Shown here in pieces: positions 1 to 6,829 of a stretch of DNA of 26,265 nt (positions within the stretch are counted from its first letter, which is position 1; each line of letters opens with the position of its first letter). This DNA is from Acidimicrobiia bacterium (lineage in GTDB: Bacteria; Actinomycetota; Acidimicrobiia; Spongiisociales; JAHEDJ01). The translations under genes were made by a program, and so were the position numbers. The stretch spans positions 1 through 26,265 of the forward strand of contig JAUVQS010000004.1 of NCBI GenBank assembly GCA_030598025.1. Direction: 5' to 3'. Under the pieces are notes generated by a model that worked only from the letters and a program-made list of their open reading frames with translations, did not search any database and was not told the origin of the DNA.

Positions 1-178
1 CGCCTCTTCGGCCAAGGCCGAAGAGGTTGAAGAAGCTGCGGCTGATGCCTCCGCTTCTTCGTCAGCCGTTAGCCCTCAGCCATCAGCTGAAGCCGAAGAC
101 GCCTCTTCGGCTGAAGCCGAAGAGGTTGAAGAAGCTGCGGCGCCGGATGAAGTCGATGATGAGGGGGGTGAGGGCTGA
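1..178 (+). CDS. rplD: 50S ribosomal protein L4, C-terminal tail only (partial)
   Basis: Open reading frame entering from the left edge (codons in phase from position 2) and ending with TGA at 176-178, overlapping the rplW start (TGATG). Only 58 residues are visible, and all are low-complexity Ala/Glu/Asp/Ser sequence, so the identity rests on position: rplD normally precedes rplW in the S10 operon. L4 binds 23S rRNA and lines the exit tunnel, but none of its core is seen here. The tail holds two in-frame copies of a 42-nt unit (from 1 and from 100, three mismatches). Each copy contains a near-perfect palindrome (3-26 and 102-125). Between them are four 7-bp units (63-90) of the family found in the intergenic arrays. 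L4 rarely has such a tail, so it looks like repeat DNA captured into the reading frame. Confidence 0.65.
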   Translation, partial: ASSAKAEEVEEAAADASASSSAVSPQPSAEAEDASSAEAEEVEEAAAPDEVDDEGGEG

Positions 179-465
179 TGAAGGACCCTCGTGACATCAT
201 CTTTGAGCCTGTGGTCTCTGAGAAGTCATATGACCTCATCGAAAACACCAACACCTACACGTTCGTTGTCGATCGCCGTGCCAACAAGACGGAGATCAAA
301 GAGGCCGTGAAGTCGATTTTCGATGTGAAGGTCGTTTCGGTCAACACGATGAACAAGCAAGGCAAAGTAAAGAGGACCGGATGGGTCCTTGGTAAGCGCT
401 CCGATTCAAAGCGGGCGATGGTCAAACTCGCTCAGGGCGAGTCGATCGATATTTTTGGGGTCTAG
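178..465 (+). CDS. rplW: 50S ribosomal protein L23
   Basis: 95 residues, normal for bacterial L23. It opens with MKDPRDIIFEPVVSEKSYDL, matching the conserved start in which (I/V)xxPxxSEK is followed by a helix. The N-K-T-E-I-K-x-A-V motif near residues 37-45 and the basic K-x-K-R-T loop are also typical. L23 sits at the tunnel exit on 23S rRNA and is the docking site for trigger factor and SRP. The ATG at 178 overlaps the upstream stop codon and has a purine-rich G-tract ahead of it as Shine-Dalgarno sequence. It is the last gene before a 137-bp gap that contains a heptamer array, so its coupling to rplB is looser than at most junctions here. Confidence 0.96.
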   Translation: MKDPRDIIFEPVVSEKSYDLIENTNTYTFVVDRRANKTEIKEAVKSIFDVKVVSVNTMNKQGKVKRTGWVLGKRSDSKRAMVKLAQGESIDIFGV

Positions 466-503
466 GAATGCGTTACTTCCGTCCCAGCTCAAATCAAACA
501 GTA

Positions 504-570
504 GGTACAACGTACAACGTACTTCGTACAACGAAGTCGGAATACGTGGTACGTGGTACGTGGTACGCAG
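504..570 (+). repeat. GTAC-type 7-bp repeat array (rplW-rplB gap)
   Basis: The gap 466-602 contains 7-bp units such as CGTACAA and CGTACTT, then GTGGTAC three times in a row (about 544-565). The array starts 38 nt after the rplW stop. Because GTAC is self-complementary, the array can fold on itself. ACTTCG (521-526) and CGAAGT (532-537) form a clear 6-bp stem with a 5-nt loop. The rplB Shine-Dalgarno sequence (GCGAGG) lies downstream of the array. Confidence 0.8.
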
Positions 571-602
571 CCGAGCGCTGCAGAGCAGAGCGAGGCTGAT
601 CC

Positions 603-1436
603 ATGCCAATCAAGAAAAGGAATCCAACTTCACCAGGCCGGCGGTTCCAGACCGTCGCCGATTTCTCGGATCTGACCAAGAAGAAGCCTGAGAAGTCTCT
701 GATCACCAAACGGAGCGAGAGCGCAGGCCGCAACTCCTACGGGCGGATAACCTCCCGTCACCGCGGTGGCGGCCACAAGCGCCGCTACCGGGTTGTGGAC
801 TTCCGTCGCACGAAGGACGGGATTCCCGCCACCGTTGCTGCGGTCGAGTACGACCCGAATCGCAATGCGCGCATCGCCTTGCTCCACTACCACGACGGTG
901 AGAAGCGATACATACTCTCTCCTGTTGGATTGAAGGTTGGAGACAAGCTGGAGTCGGGCTCCAAAGCCGAAATCCGACCCGGAAACGCTCTGCCGTTGCG
1001 GAACATTCCGGCCGGTACGGTCGTTCACGCCGTTGAGTTGCGCCCCGGTGGCGGAGCCAGGATGGCCCGCTCGGCCGGCACCTCGGTGCAGCTCATGTCC
1101 AAAGAGGGCGAGATGGCGTTGCTGCGTCTTCCGTCCAGTGAGATGCGTATGGTTCCGCTCGATTGCCGAGCGACCGTCGGTCAGGTCGGCAACACAGAAG
1201 CCGAACTAATCAAGATCGGCAAGGCCGGTCGCAACCGGTGGAAAGGTGTTCGCCCCCAGTCACGCGGTGTGGCCATGAACCCCGTCGATCACCCCCTCGG
1301 CGGTGGCGAAGGGCGCTCATCTGGTGGCCGGCACCCGGTCAGTCCATGGGGCAAGTCGGAAGGGCGCACCCGCAAGAAGAAAAAGTCCAGCGATCAATAC
1401 ATCATTCGACGACGTACCAAGAAGGGACGGCGATAA
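603..1436 (+). CDS. rplB: 50S ribosomal protein L2
   Basis: 277 residues, the usual L2 length. The start MPIKKRNPTSPGRRFQTV matches the family N-terminus, and an SD-like GAGG lies about 8 nt upstream of the ATG. The N-terminal RNA-binding OB-like domain has the motif GRxxSRHRGGGHKRxYR near residues 47-61. The C-terminal part contains the most conserved L2 signature, GVAMNPVDHPLGGGEGR, with the histidine needed for peptidyl transferase activity at about residue 230, and a lysine/arginine-rich tail. L2 is a primary 23S rRNA binder that helps join the subunits. It follows the array-containing gap and runs into rpsS with only 2 nt between stop and start. Confidence 0.97.
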   Translation: MPIKKRNPTSPGRRFQTVADFSDLTKKKPEKSLITKRSESAGRNSYGRITSRHRGGGHKRRYRVVDFRRTKDGIPATVAAVEYDPNRNARIALLHYHDGEKRYILSPVGLKVGDKLESGSKAEIRPGNALPLRNIPAGTVVHAVELRPGGGARMARSAGTSVQLMSKEGEMALLRLPSSEMRMVPLDCRATVGQVGNTEAELIKIGKAGRNRWKGVRPQSRGVAMNPVDHPLGGGEGRSSGGRHPVSPWGKSEGRTRKKKKSSDQYIIRRRTKKGRR

Positions 1437-1438
1437 TC

Positions 1439-1711
1439 ATGGCGCGCAGCCTGAAGAAAGGTCCCTTCGTCGACGATCACCTGATCGGCAAGATCGAGGA
1501 CCTCAACGAAAGAGGAGAGAAGCGGGTGATCCGCACGTGGAGTCGCCGCTCCACGATCTTCCCAGAAATGGTGGGACACACGATCGCCGTCCACGACGGT
1601 CGCAAACATGTTCCCGTCTACATCACGGAGTCGATGGTCGGTCACAAGCTCGGCGAGTTCGCTCCAACCCGCACATTCCGCGGGCATGCAGGGTCGGTGA
1701 GGAAGCGATGA
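1439..1711 (+). CDS. rpsS: 30S ribosomal protein S19
   Basis: 90 residues starting MARSLKKGPFVDDHL, the canonical S19 N-terminus, so the ATG at 1439 is preferred over more upstream in-frame starts that would run through rplB. The body contains the typical I-R-T-W-S-R-R-S-T-I-F-P-E-M-V-G-H-T motif (residues 37-53) and the conserved end G-H-K-L-G-E-F-A-P-T-R-T-F-R-G-H. S19 forms a complex with S13 in the 30S head and contacts the A-site tRNA. The stop codon overlaps the rplV start (ATGA), giving translational coupling. Confidence 0.97.
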   Translation: MARSLKKGPFVDDHLIGKIEDLNERGEKRVIRTWSRRSTIFPEMVGHTIAVHDGRKHVPVYITESMVGHKLGEFAPTRTFRGHAGSVRKR

Positions 1712-2049
1712 AGGCGCACGCTCAAGCCAAGTACATCAGGCAGTCGCCCAACAAGGTGCGGCGTGTGCTCGACCTCGTTCGGGGTCTCCCGGTCGAGGAA
1801 GCACGGCACGTGCTCGATCTCACACAGCGGCGCTCCGCCGACTACGTGCGCAAAGTTCTAGATTCGGCAGTCGCCAACGCGGAGCACAATCTCGCTCTCG
1901 ACGCAGACGAGCTGTTCGTTTCGGAGACCTTCGCAGACGAAGGTCCGACGCTCAAGCGGTGGCGGCCCCGAGCCCGCGGCCGTGCCACACCCATCCACAA
2001 ACGAACCAGCCATATAACGGTCGTCGTGTCCGACGGCGAGGAGGAGTAA
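1708..2049 (+). CDS. rplV: 50S ribosomal protein L22
   Basis: 113 residues starting MKAHAQAKYIRQSPNKVRRV, the standard L22 start. The longer in-frame extension upstream would overlap rpsS and is rejected. The conserved globular part R-x-V-L-D-L-V-R-G is at residues 19-27. The tunnel-lining beta-hairpin and its terminal signature L-K-R-W-R-P-R-A-R-G-R-A (residues 82-93), then H-I-T-V-V-V, are intact. L22 binds 23S rRNA domains and lines the exit tunnel, where macrolide-resistance changes map in other bacteria. It overlaps rpsS by 4 nt and is followed 4 nt later by rpsC. Confidence 0.97.
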   Translation: MKAHAQAKYIRQSPNKVRRVLDLVRGLPVEEARHVLDLTQRRSADYVRKVLDSAVANAEHNLALDADELFVSETFADEGPTLKRWRPRARGRATPIHKRTSHITVVVSDGEEE

Positions 2050-2053
2050 GAAG

Positions 2054-3208
2054 ATGGGCCAGAAGACACATCCTTACGGCTTCCGCCTCGGAATCGTGAC
2101 CGACTGGAAGTCCCGTTGGTATAGCGACAAGGATTACACCGAGCTTGTCAATGAGGACTGGAAGATTCGCGACTACCTCGAGGGCGAGCTGAAGAGGGGC
2201 GCGGTCAGCCGCGTCGAACTCGAACGTACCCGGGACAAAGTTCAGGTCGACGTGCACACTGCCCGTCCCGGTGTTGTCATTGGACGCAAGGGTTCGGAGG
2301 CAGAGCGTTTGCGTGACGGTCTCGAGAAGCTCACAGGCCGCCGCGTCAAGCTGAACGTCATTGAGGTCAAAGACCCGGAAACCGACGCACAGTTGCTGGC
2401 GCGTGGTGTTGCCGACCAGATCGAGAACCGTGTCGCCTTCCGCCGTGCAATGAAGCGCACGGTCGCGACCGCCATGAAGGCAGGCGCTGAAGGCGTGCGA
2501 GTCGAGTGCAAAGGCCGCCTCGGTGGCGCCGACATGGGACGCCGGGAGTGGTACCGGGAGGGACGGGTCCCGCTGCACACACTGCGGGCCGATGTCGACT
2601 ACGGCACTGCTACCGCCCGTACCACCGTTGGTGCGATTGGTGTCAAGGTGTGGGTATACAAGGGCGACGTCGTCGTCCGTTCCAAGATCACCCGTGAGAA
2701 GATCGCTGCTGAAGCCGCCCTGGCGACCGGAGGTCCCAGCCGTGGTCGCGTGGTTCCCGCCAAGGCACGGGCTGAGGCCGCGGCCGGAGGTGATAAGATG
2801 CCACGCCTCATTGAAGCCGGCGGCGGCAAACGGATTATCGAAGCCGGCGGCGGCAAGCGTAAAGAGCCTGTGCGTCGGGAAGAAGCGTCCTCACGGATTG
2901 CCCCGGAAGAGGCAATCAGTCAGTACGAAGAAGAGCGTGGTGCGCTCGTCGACGAGACCCCCTCTGCGGAGGAGAGCGTCGAGGCGAGTGCCGTCGAAAC
3001 TCCCACGGTGCCGGAGCCTGAAATGGTTGCGGCCGCGGAAGAGACACCAGCCGAAGAGGCTGCGGCATCTGCCGCGGCAGATGCCGCAGCAGATGCTGCG
3101 GTAACCGAGGCAAGCGCCGACGATGAAAACGTCGTGACGGAGTCCACCGACGCCGACACGGGCAATGCGGTGGAAGCCGCATCGGGTGAAGAAGAAGGAG
3201 GCAAGTAG
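2054..3208 (+). CDS. rpsC: 30S ribosomal protein S3 with a long acidic C-terminal extension
   Basis: 384 residues, against about 230-280 in most bacteria. The core is normal. The start is MGQKTHPYGFRLGIV. The KH domain has its GxxG loop as GRKG at residues 77-80. The C-terminal domain carries G-R-L-G-G-A-D-M-G-R-R-E-W-Y-R-E-G-R-V-P-L-H-T-L-R-A-D near 156-182. From about residue 215 to the end there is a low-complexity tail. It first has a perfect 9-residue tandem repeat (xIEAGGGKR twice, about 252-269), then a Glu/Ala/Asp/Ser/Thr-rich acidic stretch with runs of alanine. S3 forms the mRNA entry tunnel and helicase site of the 30S subunit. Actinobacterial S3 proteins often have modest tails, but this one is extreme. 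The stop abuts the rplP start directly. Confidence 0.96.
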   Translation: MGQKTHPYGFRLGIVTDWKSRWYSDKDYTELVNEDWKIRDYLEGELKRGAVSRVELERTRDKVQVDVHTARPGVVIGRKGSEAERLRDGLEKLTGRRVKLNVIEVKDPETDAQLLARGVADQIENRVAFRRAMKRTVATAMKAGAEGVRVECKGRLGGADMGRREWYREGRVPLHTLRADVDYGTATARTTVGAIGVKVWVYKGDVVVRSKITREKIAAEAALATGGPSRGRVVPAKARAEAAAGGDKMPRLIEAGGGKRIIEAGGGKRKEPVRREEASSRIAPEEAISQYEEERGALVDETPSAEESVEASAVETPTVPEPEMVAAAEETPAEEAAASAAADAAADAAVTEASADDENVVTESTDADTGNAVEAASGEEEGGK

Positions 3209-3622
3209 ATGTTGATGCCCAAGCGGACGAAGTACCGCCGGGTGCATCGCGGTCGGAGACGCGGCACCGCCAAGGGCGGTACCCGCGTGAACTTCGGCGA
3301 CTACGGTCTCCAAGCGCTCGACACGGGGTGGATCACCTCCCGGCAGATCGAGTCGGCTCGTGTGGCGATCACCCGTGCGGTGCGCCGTGGCGGAAAGGTG
3401 TGGATCAACATCTTTCCCGACAAGCCGGTCACGGCGAAACCAGCCGAGACCCGCATGGGATCCGGCAAAGGGGCTCCAGAGTTCTGGGTTGCCGTCGTCA
3501 AGCCGGGCCGCGTGATGTTCGAACTGTCCGGTGTCGATGAGACCCTTGCCAAAGAGGCAATGCGAAAAGCCGGCCACAAGCTGCCGATAAGAACACGATT
3601 TGTGACGCGGGAGGAAGGGTGA
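3209..3622 (+). CDS. rplP: 50S ribosomal protein L16
   Basis: 137 residues, typical. It begins MLMPKRTKYRRVHRGRRRG, the family signature, and the ATG follows the rpsC stop with no spacing. The conserved F-G-x-Y-G-L-Q-A-L motif is near residues 29-37, W-I-N-I-F-P-D-K-P-V-T near 65-75, and the R-M-G-S-G-K-G region, which carries the conserved arginine close to the A-site tRNA elbow, near 82-88. L16 organises the peptidyl transferase and A-site region. The TGA at 3620-3622 overlaps the GTG start of rpmC. Confidence 0.97.
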   Translation: MLMPKRTKYRRVHRGRRRGTAKGGTRVNFGDYGLQALDTGWITSRQIESARVAITRAVRRGGKVWINIFPDKPVTAKPAETRMGSGKGAPEFWVAVVKPGRVMFELSGVDETLAKEAMRKAGHKLPIRTRFVTREEG

Positions 3623-3852
3623 CTACTGAGGAACTCCGAGAGCTCGCGCCGACCGAACTGAGCGAGGCGCTCGCCGAGGCGAAGGCCGAGGCCTTCAACT
3701 TGAGGTTCCAGCTGGCGACCAACCAGTTGGATAACACCGCTCGCCTCGGGCAGGTGCGCCGCGAGGTGGCTCGCATCATGACGGTGCTACGAGAACAAGA
3801 ACTTGAAGCCTGGCAGGCGCAGACTGCGGTTGCCGACAAGGAAGGTGCGTGA
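3619..3852 (+). CDS. rpmC: 50S ribosomal protein L29
   Basis: 77 residues from a GTG start that overlaps the rplP stop (GTGA). It shows the usual two-helix L29 pattern: an N-terminal E-L-R-E-L-x-x-x-E-L helix, then F-N-L-R-F-Q-L-A-T-N-Q-L-D-N-T-A-R (about 27-43), a form of the L29 signature, and a second helix ending in A-R-I-M-T-V-L-R-E-Q. L29 lies near the tunnel exit beside L23. The C-terminal 15 residues are a modest extension compared with the 60-70-residue average. It is coupled to rpsQ by a 1-nt overlap. Confidence 0.94.
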   Translation: MTTEELRELAPTELSEALAEAKAEAFNLRFQLATNQLDNTARLGQVRREVARIMTVLREQELEAWQAQTAVADKEGA

Positions 3853-4109
3853 TGGCAGACCGGACACGTCGCAAGACGCGCGTCGGGGTCGTGGTGTCGG
3901 ATAAGCGCGACAAGACGATCACGGTTGAGGTCACGGGTTCCCGGCGCCATCCGCTGTACGGCAAGGTCGTGCGGAGCCGAGCTCGATTTCACGCCCATGA
4001 TGAGGCCAATGATGCCCATTTGGGAGATACCGTGATGATCGCCGAGACCCGACCCCTCTCGAAGACCAAGCGCTGGCGCGTGGTCGAAGTCATGGAGCGG
4101 GCCCGATGA
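3852..4109 (+). CDS. rpsQ: 30S ribosomal protein S17
   Basis: 85 residues from the ATG at 3852. A GTG one codon earlier (3849) is possible, but the AAGGAAGG Shine-Dalgarno sequence (3838-3845) is spaced better for the ATG. The OB-fold sequence R-K-T-R-V-G-V-V-V-S-D-K-R-D-K-T-I-T-V, then H-P-L-Y-G-K-V-V-R-R/S and the G-D-T-V-x-I-x-E-x-R-P-L-S-K-T-K-R-W signature, are all present. S17 is a primary 16S rRNA binder. Its TGA overlaps the rplN start (ATGA), so the usual S10/spc operon boundary is not marked by any gap here. Confidence 0.96.
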   Translation: MADRTRRKTRVGVVVSDKRDKTITVEVTGSRRHPLYGKVVRSRARFHAHDEANDAHLGDTVMIAETRPLSKTKRWRVVEVMERAR

Positions 4110-4474
4110 TCCAGCAGGAATCCCGCCTCAAGGTGGCCGACAACAGCGGTGCCCGCGAGGTGCTGTGCATTCGGGTGCTCGGCGGTTCGAAACGCCGGTA
4201 CGCCGGCGTCGGCGACGTGATTGTCGGCACCGTGAAGGAGGCTATTCCGGGTGCGGCAGTGAAGCGCGGCGAGGTTATTCAAGCCGTCGTGGTTCGCACG
4301 GCGAAGGAACACCGCCGGACCGACGGTACATACATTCGTTTCGATGACAACGCTTGCGTTCTCATCGATGCCAACCAACAGCCACGAGGAACCCGCATCT
4401 TCGGCCCGGTGGCGCGCGAACTTCGTGAGAAGAAATTCATGCGGATCGTTTCGCTGGCTCCGGAGGTGCTGTGA
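4106..4474 (+). CDS. rplN: 50S ribosomal protein L14
   Basis: 122 residues, exactly the usual length. It starts MIQQESRLKVADNSGARE, and the strongly conserved core includes R-R-Y-A-G-V-G-D, A-V-V-V-R-T-x-K-E-x-R-R-x-D-G-T-Y-I-R-F-D-D-N-A and G-T-R-I-F-G-P-V-A-R-E-L-R. L14 contributes to an intersubunit bridge. It is traditionally the first gene of the spc operon. Here it overlaps rpsQ by 4 nt and rplX by 1 nt, which suggests a continuous S10-spc transcript. Confidence 0.97.
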   Translation: MIQQESRLKVADNSGAREVLCIRVLGGSKRRYAGVGDVIVGTVKEAIPGAAVKRGEVIQAVVVRTAKEHRRTDGTYIRFDDNACVLIDANQQPRGTRIFGPVARELREKKFMRIVSLAPEVL

Positions 4475-4779
4475 TGCGTTTGCGCGAGGGCGACAAGGTC
4501 AAGGTCATGGCCGGGAAGGACTCCGGCAGGGAGTCCCGGATCATTCGTGTCATCCCGACCAAGAACAAGGTAATCATCGAGAACGTGAACACGGCCAAGC
4601 GGCACATGAAGCCGCGCGGTCAGACGATGCAGGGCGGCATCATTGACAAGGACATGCCCATGGATGCTTCCAACGTCATGATCATCTGTGACGATTGTGG
4701 CCCCACTCGTATCGGATATCGCGTTGACGACGACGGCAACAAGACCCGCACATGTGTGAAGTGCGGAGGTGAACTGTGA
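4474..4779 (+). CDS. rplX: 50S ribosomal protein L24, zinc-ribbon type
   Basis: 101 residues from the ATG at 4474, which lies 7 nt after GGAGG (4462-4466). The GTG at 4471 is less well spaced. The N-terminal KOW motif is clear (L-R-E-G-D-K-V-K-V-M-A-G-K-D-S-G-R, residues 3-19). The C-terminal half carries two CxxC pairs, C72/C75 and C94/C97, expected to bind zinc. This form is common in Gram-positive lineages. L24 starts 50S assembly by binding 23S rRNA domain I. Its TGA overlaps the GTG start of rplE. Confidence 0.96.
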   Translation: MRLREGDKVKVMAGKDSGRESRIIRVIPTKNKVIIENVNTAKRHMKPRGQTMQGGIIDKDMPMDASNVMIICDDCGPTRIGYRVDDDGNKTRTCVKCGGEL

Positions 4780-5333
4780 TCCCTCGACTGAAGCAGCGAT
4801 ACAACGATGAGATCGCAACCAATCTCAAAGGAGAGATCAAGGCTGAGAACGCCATGTTGGTGCCACGTCTCGAGAAGATCGTGGTCAACGTCGGCGTTGG
4901 CGAGGCCGTCGCCGACAAGAAGGCGATCGAGTCGGTGATGGCCGAACTCGCCATCATCACCGGCCAGAAGCCGAAAATGAATCGTGCCAAAAAGTCGATC
5001 GCAAACTTCAAGGTGCGCCAGGGCATGCCCGTTGGTGCATCGGTGACGTTGCGAGGAAATCGCATGTGGGAGTTCTTCGACAGGCTCATATCCGTCGCGA
5101 TTCCCCGCGTGCGTGACTTCCGCGGCTTAAACCCGAAATCGTTCGACGGGCGTGGCAATTACTCGTTCGGTGTGACCGAACAGTTGATCTTTCCGGAAAT
5201 CGACTACGACCAGATCTCAACCGTTCGTGGCATGGATATCACTATCTGCACGACGGCAGACAACGACGAAGATGCACGGGCCCTGCTGAATGCGTTTGGG
5301 TTCCCGTTCCGCAGACAACCAGCGCAGGTGTAG
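4776..5333 (+). CDS. rplE: 50S ribosomal protein L5
   Basis: 185 residues, the usual length, from a GTG start in a GTGA overlap with rplX. Conserved parts include P-R-L-x-K-I-V-V-N-V-G-V-G-E-A near 29-43, I-T-G-Q-K-P near 60-65, K-K-S-I-A-N-F-K-V-R near 70-79, G-x-x-V-T-L-R-G, and the C-terminal F-G-V-T-E-Q-L-I-F-P-E-I-D-Y-D followed by a G-M-D-I-T-I-x-T-T-A strand. L5 binds 5S rRNA and contacts the P-site tRNA. A 10-nt gap containing TAGGAG separates it from the S14 gene. Confidence 0.97.
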   Translation: MIPRLKQRYNDEIATNLKGEIKAENAMLVPRLEKIVVNVGVGEAVADKKAIESVMAELAIITGQKPKMNRAKKSIANFKVRQGMPVGASVTLRGNRMWEFFDRLISVAIPRVRDFRGLNPKSFDGRGNYSFGVTEQLIFPEIDYDQISTVRGMDITICTTADNDEDARALLNAFGFPFRRQPAQV

Positions 5334-5343
5334 GAGCTACTTC

Positions 5344-5529
5344 ATGGCGAAGAAATCGATGATCGCGAAGGCCAATCGCACGCCCAAATTCAAATCGCGT
5401 GCTTACAACCGCTGCAAGCGATGCGGTCGGCCGCGTGCCTACCTGCGAAAGTTCGGCATGTGTCGAATCTGTGTTCGCGACCTCGCTCGCAAGGGCGAGC
5501 TCCCCGGCGTGAGAAAGGCTTCGTGGTAA
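5344..5529 (+). CDS. rpsZ: 30S ribosomal protein S14, zinc type (61 residues)
   Basis: Short zinc-binding S14 (also annotated rpsN) starting MAKKSMIAKANRTPKFKSRA. The zinc site is C24-x2-C27 and C40-x2-C43, and the ending G-E-L-P-G-V-R-K-A-S-W is diagnostic. S14 is a late-assembling protein of the 30S head near the decoding centre. Actinobacteria often also carry a long zinc-free S14 elsewhere for zinc limitation; none is in this window. The ATG has GGAG close upstream (overlapping the rplE stop region), and the stop is 2 nt before the rpsH start. Confidence 0.97.
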   Translation: MAKKSMIAKANRTPKFKSRAYNRCKRCGRPRAYLRKFGMCRICVRDLARKGELPGVRKASW

Positions 5530-5531
5530 TC

Positions 5532-5927
5532 ATGATGACCGACCCCATTGCCGATATGTTGACTCGAATCCGCAACGGCGTGCAGGCTGGACACCTGGCC
5601 GTGGCGATGCCATCTTCGAAGGTGAAGGAAGCCGTCGCCGGCATCCTGGCCGCCGAGGGATATATCGACGGATTTGATGTTGAGCCAAAAGGCCCGGCGC
5701 GTGAGATGACGATCCAGCTCAAGTATGGGCCCCGCCGGCAGAAGATCATCTCTGGTCTTCGGCGTGTTTCGAAGCCCGGTCGTCGCGTTTACAAGAAGTC
5801 CATCGAGCTTCCTCGGTCCCACGGCGGTCTCGGCGTCATTGTTGTCTCTACCTCTCAGGGAATGCTGCCGGATCGTGAAGCCCGGCGTCGCCAACTCGGT
5901 GGTGAGATTGTGTGTGAGGTTTGGTGA
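5532..5927 (+). CDS. rpsH: 30S ribosomal protein S8
   Basis: 131 residues. The start is taken at ATG 5532; the adjacent ATG 5535 would remove one methionine. It opens (M)MTDPIADMLTRIRNG, the family signature, and ends with the S8 C-terminal motif built on S-T-S-Q-G-M-L-P-D-R-E-A-R and G-G-E-I-V-C-E-V-W. S8 is a primary 16S rRNA binder and, in E. coli, the translational repressor of the spc operon. No S8 target structure was recognised here near rplE, so autoregulation is unproven. The gap to rplF is 1 nt. Confidence 0.96.
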   Translation: MMTDPIADMLTRIRNGVQAGHLAVAMPSSKVKEAVAGILAAEGYIDGFDVEPKGPAREMTIQLKYGPRRQKIISGLRRVSKPGRRVYKKSIELPRSHGGLGVIVVSTSQGMLPDREARRRQLGGEIVCEVW

Positions 5928-5928
5928 C

Positions 5929-6471
5929 ATGAGTCGTGTAGGAAAAGCACCTATCACCCTGCCGTCCGGCGTGAATGTCGCCATCGACGGCAACAAGGTG
6001 ACGGTCAAAGGCCCCAAGGGGCAGTTGGACCGTGAATTCCACGAACGCGTCTCCATCAGTCAGGAAGACGGTGTTCTCACCGTTGGACGAGTCGATGATG
6101 AGCGCGAGTCGCGAGCTCTCCACGGGTTGAGCAGGGCATTGCTCGCCAATATGGTGATCGGCGTAACCGATGGCTACCAGAAAGAGCTTGCAATCGTCGG
6201 CGTCGGCTATCGCGCCGCGCTCAAAGGCTCGACCCTCAACTTCCAGCTTGGTTTCAGCCATCCGGTAAGCGTCAACGCTCCGGCCGGCATCACGTTTGAG
6301 GTACCTGAGCCCACCAGAATCATTATCAGTGGAATCGACAAGGAGGCGGTCGGACAAGTCGCTTCCGAAATCCGGGCGATCCGCCCGCCTGAGCCGTACA
6401 AGGGCAAAGGGATTCGATACAAGGACGAGCAGGTGCGGCGCAAGGCCGGGAAGGCAGGTGTTGCACGATGA
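5929..6471 (+). CDS. rplF: 50S ribosomal protein L6
   Basis: 180 residues starting MSRVGKAPITLPSGV, the canonical start, so the long in-frame upstream extension over rpsH is rejected. The two tandem L6 folds are visible. The first has V-K-G-P-K-G-x-L near residues 26-33 and H-G-L-x-R-A-L. The second ends with the strongly conserved P-E-P-Y-K-G-K-G-I-R-Y near 152-162. L6 lies near the factor-binding site and sarcin-ricin loop. It overlaps rplR by 4 nt (ATGA). Confidence 0.97.
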   Translation: MSRVGKAPITLPSGVNVAIDGNKVTVKGPKGQLDREFHERVSISQEDGVLTVGRVDDERESRALHGLSRALLANMVIGVTDGYQKELAIVGVGYRAALKGSTLNFQLGFSHPVSVNAPAGITFEVPEPTRIIISGIDKEAVGQVASEIRAIRPPEPYKGKGIRYKDEQVRRKAGKAGVAR

Positions 6472-6821
6472 GTACCTCAAGAGAAGCTCAAAGGAAGATC
6501 CGGCATCGCCGTGTTCGCAAGCGCGTTTCCGGGACGGCCGCGCGCCCAAGGCTGGCCGTGTTCCGCAGCAATCGCTACATCTATGCGCAGGTTATCGACG
6601 ACGTTGCCGGCAGCACGCTGGTGTCAGCATCTTCGACGGAAAAGGACCTTCGTGGAGAACGGCTCAACATCGAGACCGCCACGAAGGTTGGCAAGTTGGT
6701 CGCCGAGCGAGCTCGTACCGCGGGTGTCGGCCAGGTGGTGTTCGATCGGGGAGGCTTTCCGTTCCATGGACGGATCAAGGCCCTGGCCGAGGCCGCCCGC
6801 GAAACCGGGTTGGAGTTTTAG
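6468..6821 (+). CDS. rplR: 50S ribosomal protein L18
   Basis: 117 residues, usual length. An N-terminal basic segment (K-I-R-H-R-R-V-R-K-R) is followed by R-P-R-L-A-V-F-R-S-N-R-Y-I-Y-A-Q-V-I-D-D, the core L18 signature, and V-V-F-D-R-G-G-F-x-x-H-G-R-I-K-A-L-A-E-A-A-R at the C-terminus. L18 binds 5S rRNA together with L5. The ATG lies in a 4-nt overlap with rplF. The stop codon TAG runs into the GGAGAG Shine-Dalgarno sequence of rpsE. Confidence 0.97.
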   Translation: MSTSREAQRKIRHRRVRKRVSGTAARPRLAVFRSNRYIYAQVIDDVAGSTLVSASSTEKDLRGERLNIETATKVGKLVAERARTAGVGQVVFDRGGFPFHGRIKALAEAARETGLEF

Positions 6822-6829
6822 GAGAGACG

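Noticed and set aside
2891..3577. Long minus-strand open frames opposite rpsC/rplP and other core genes
   Set aside because: They mirror high-GC coding sequence on the opposite strand, lack ribosome binding sites and resemble no family.
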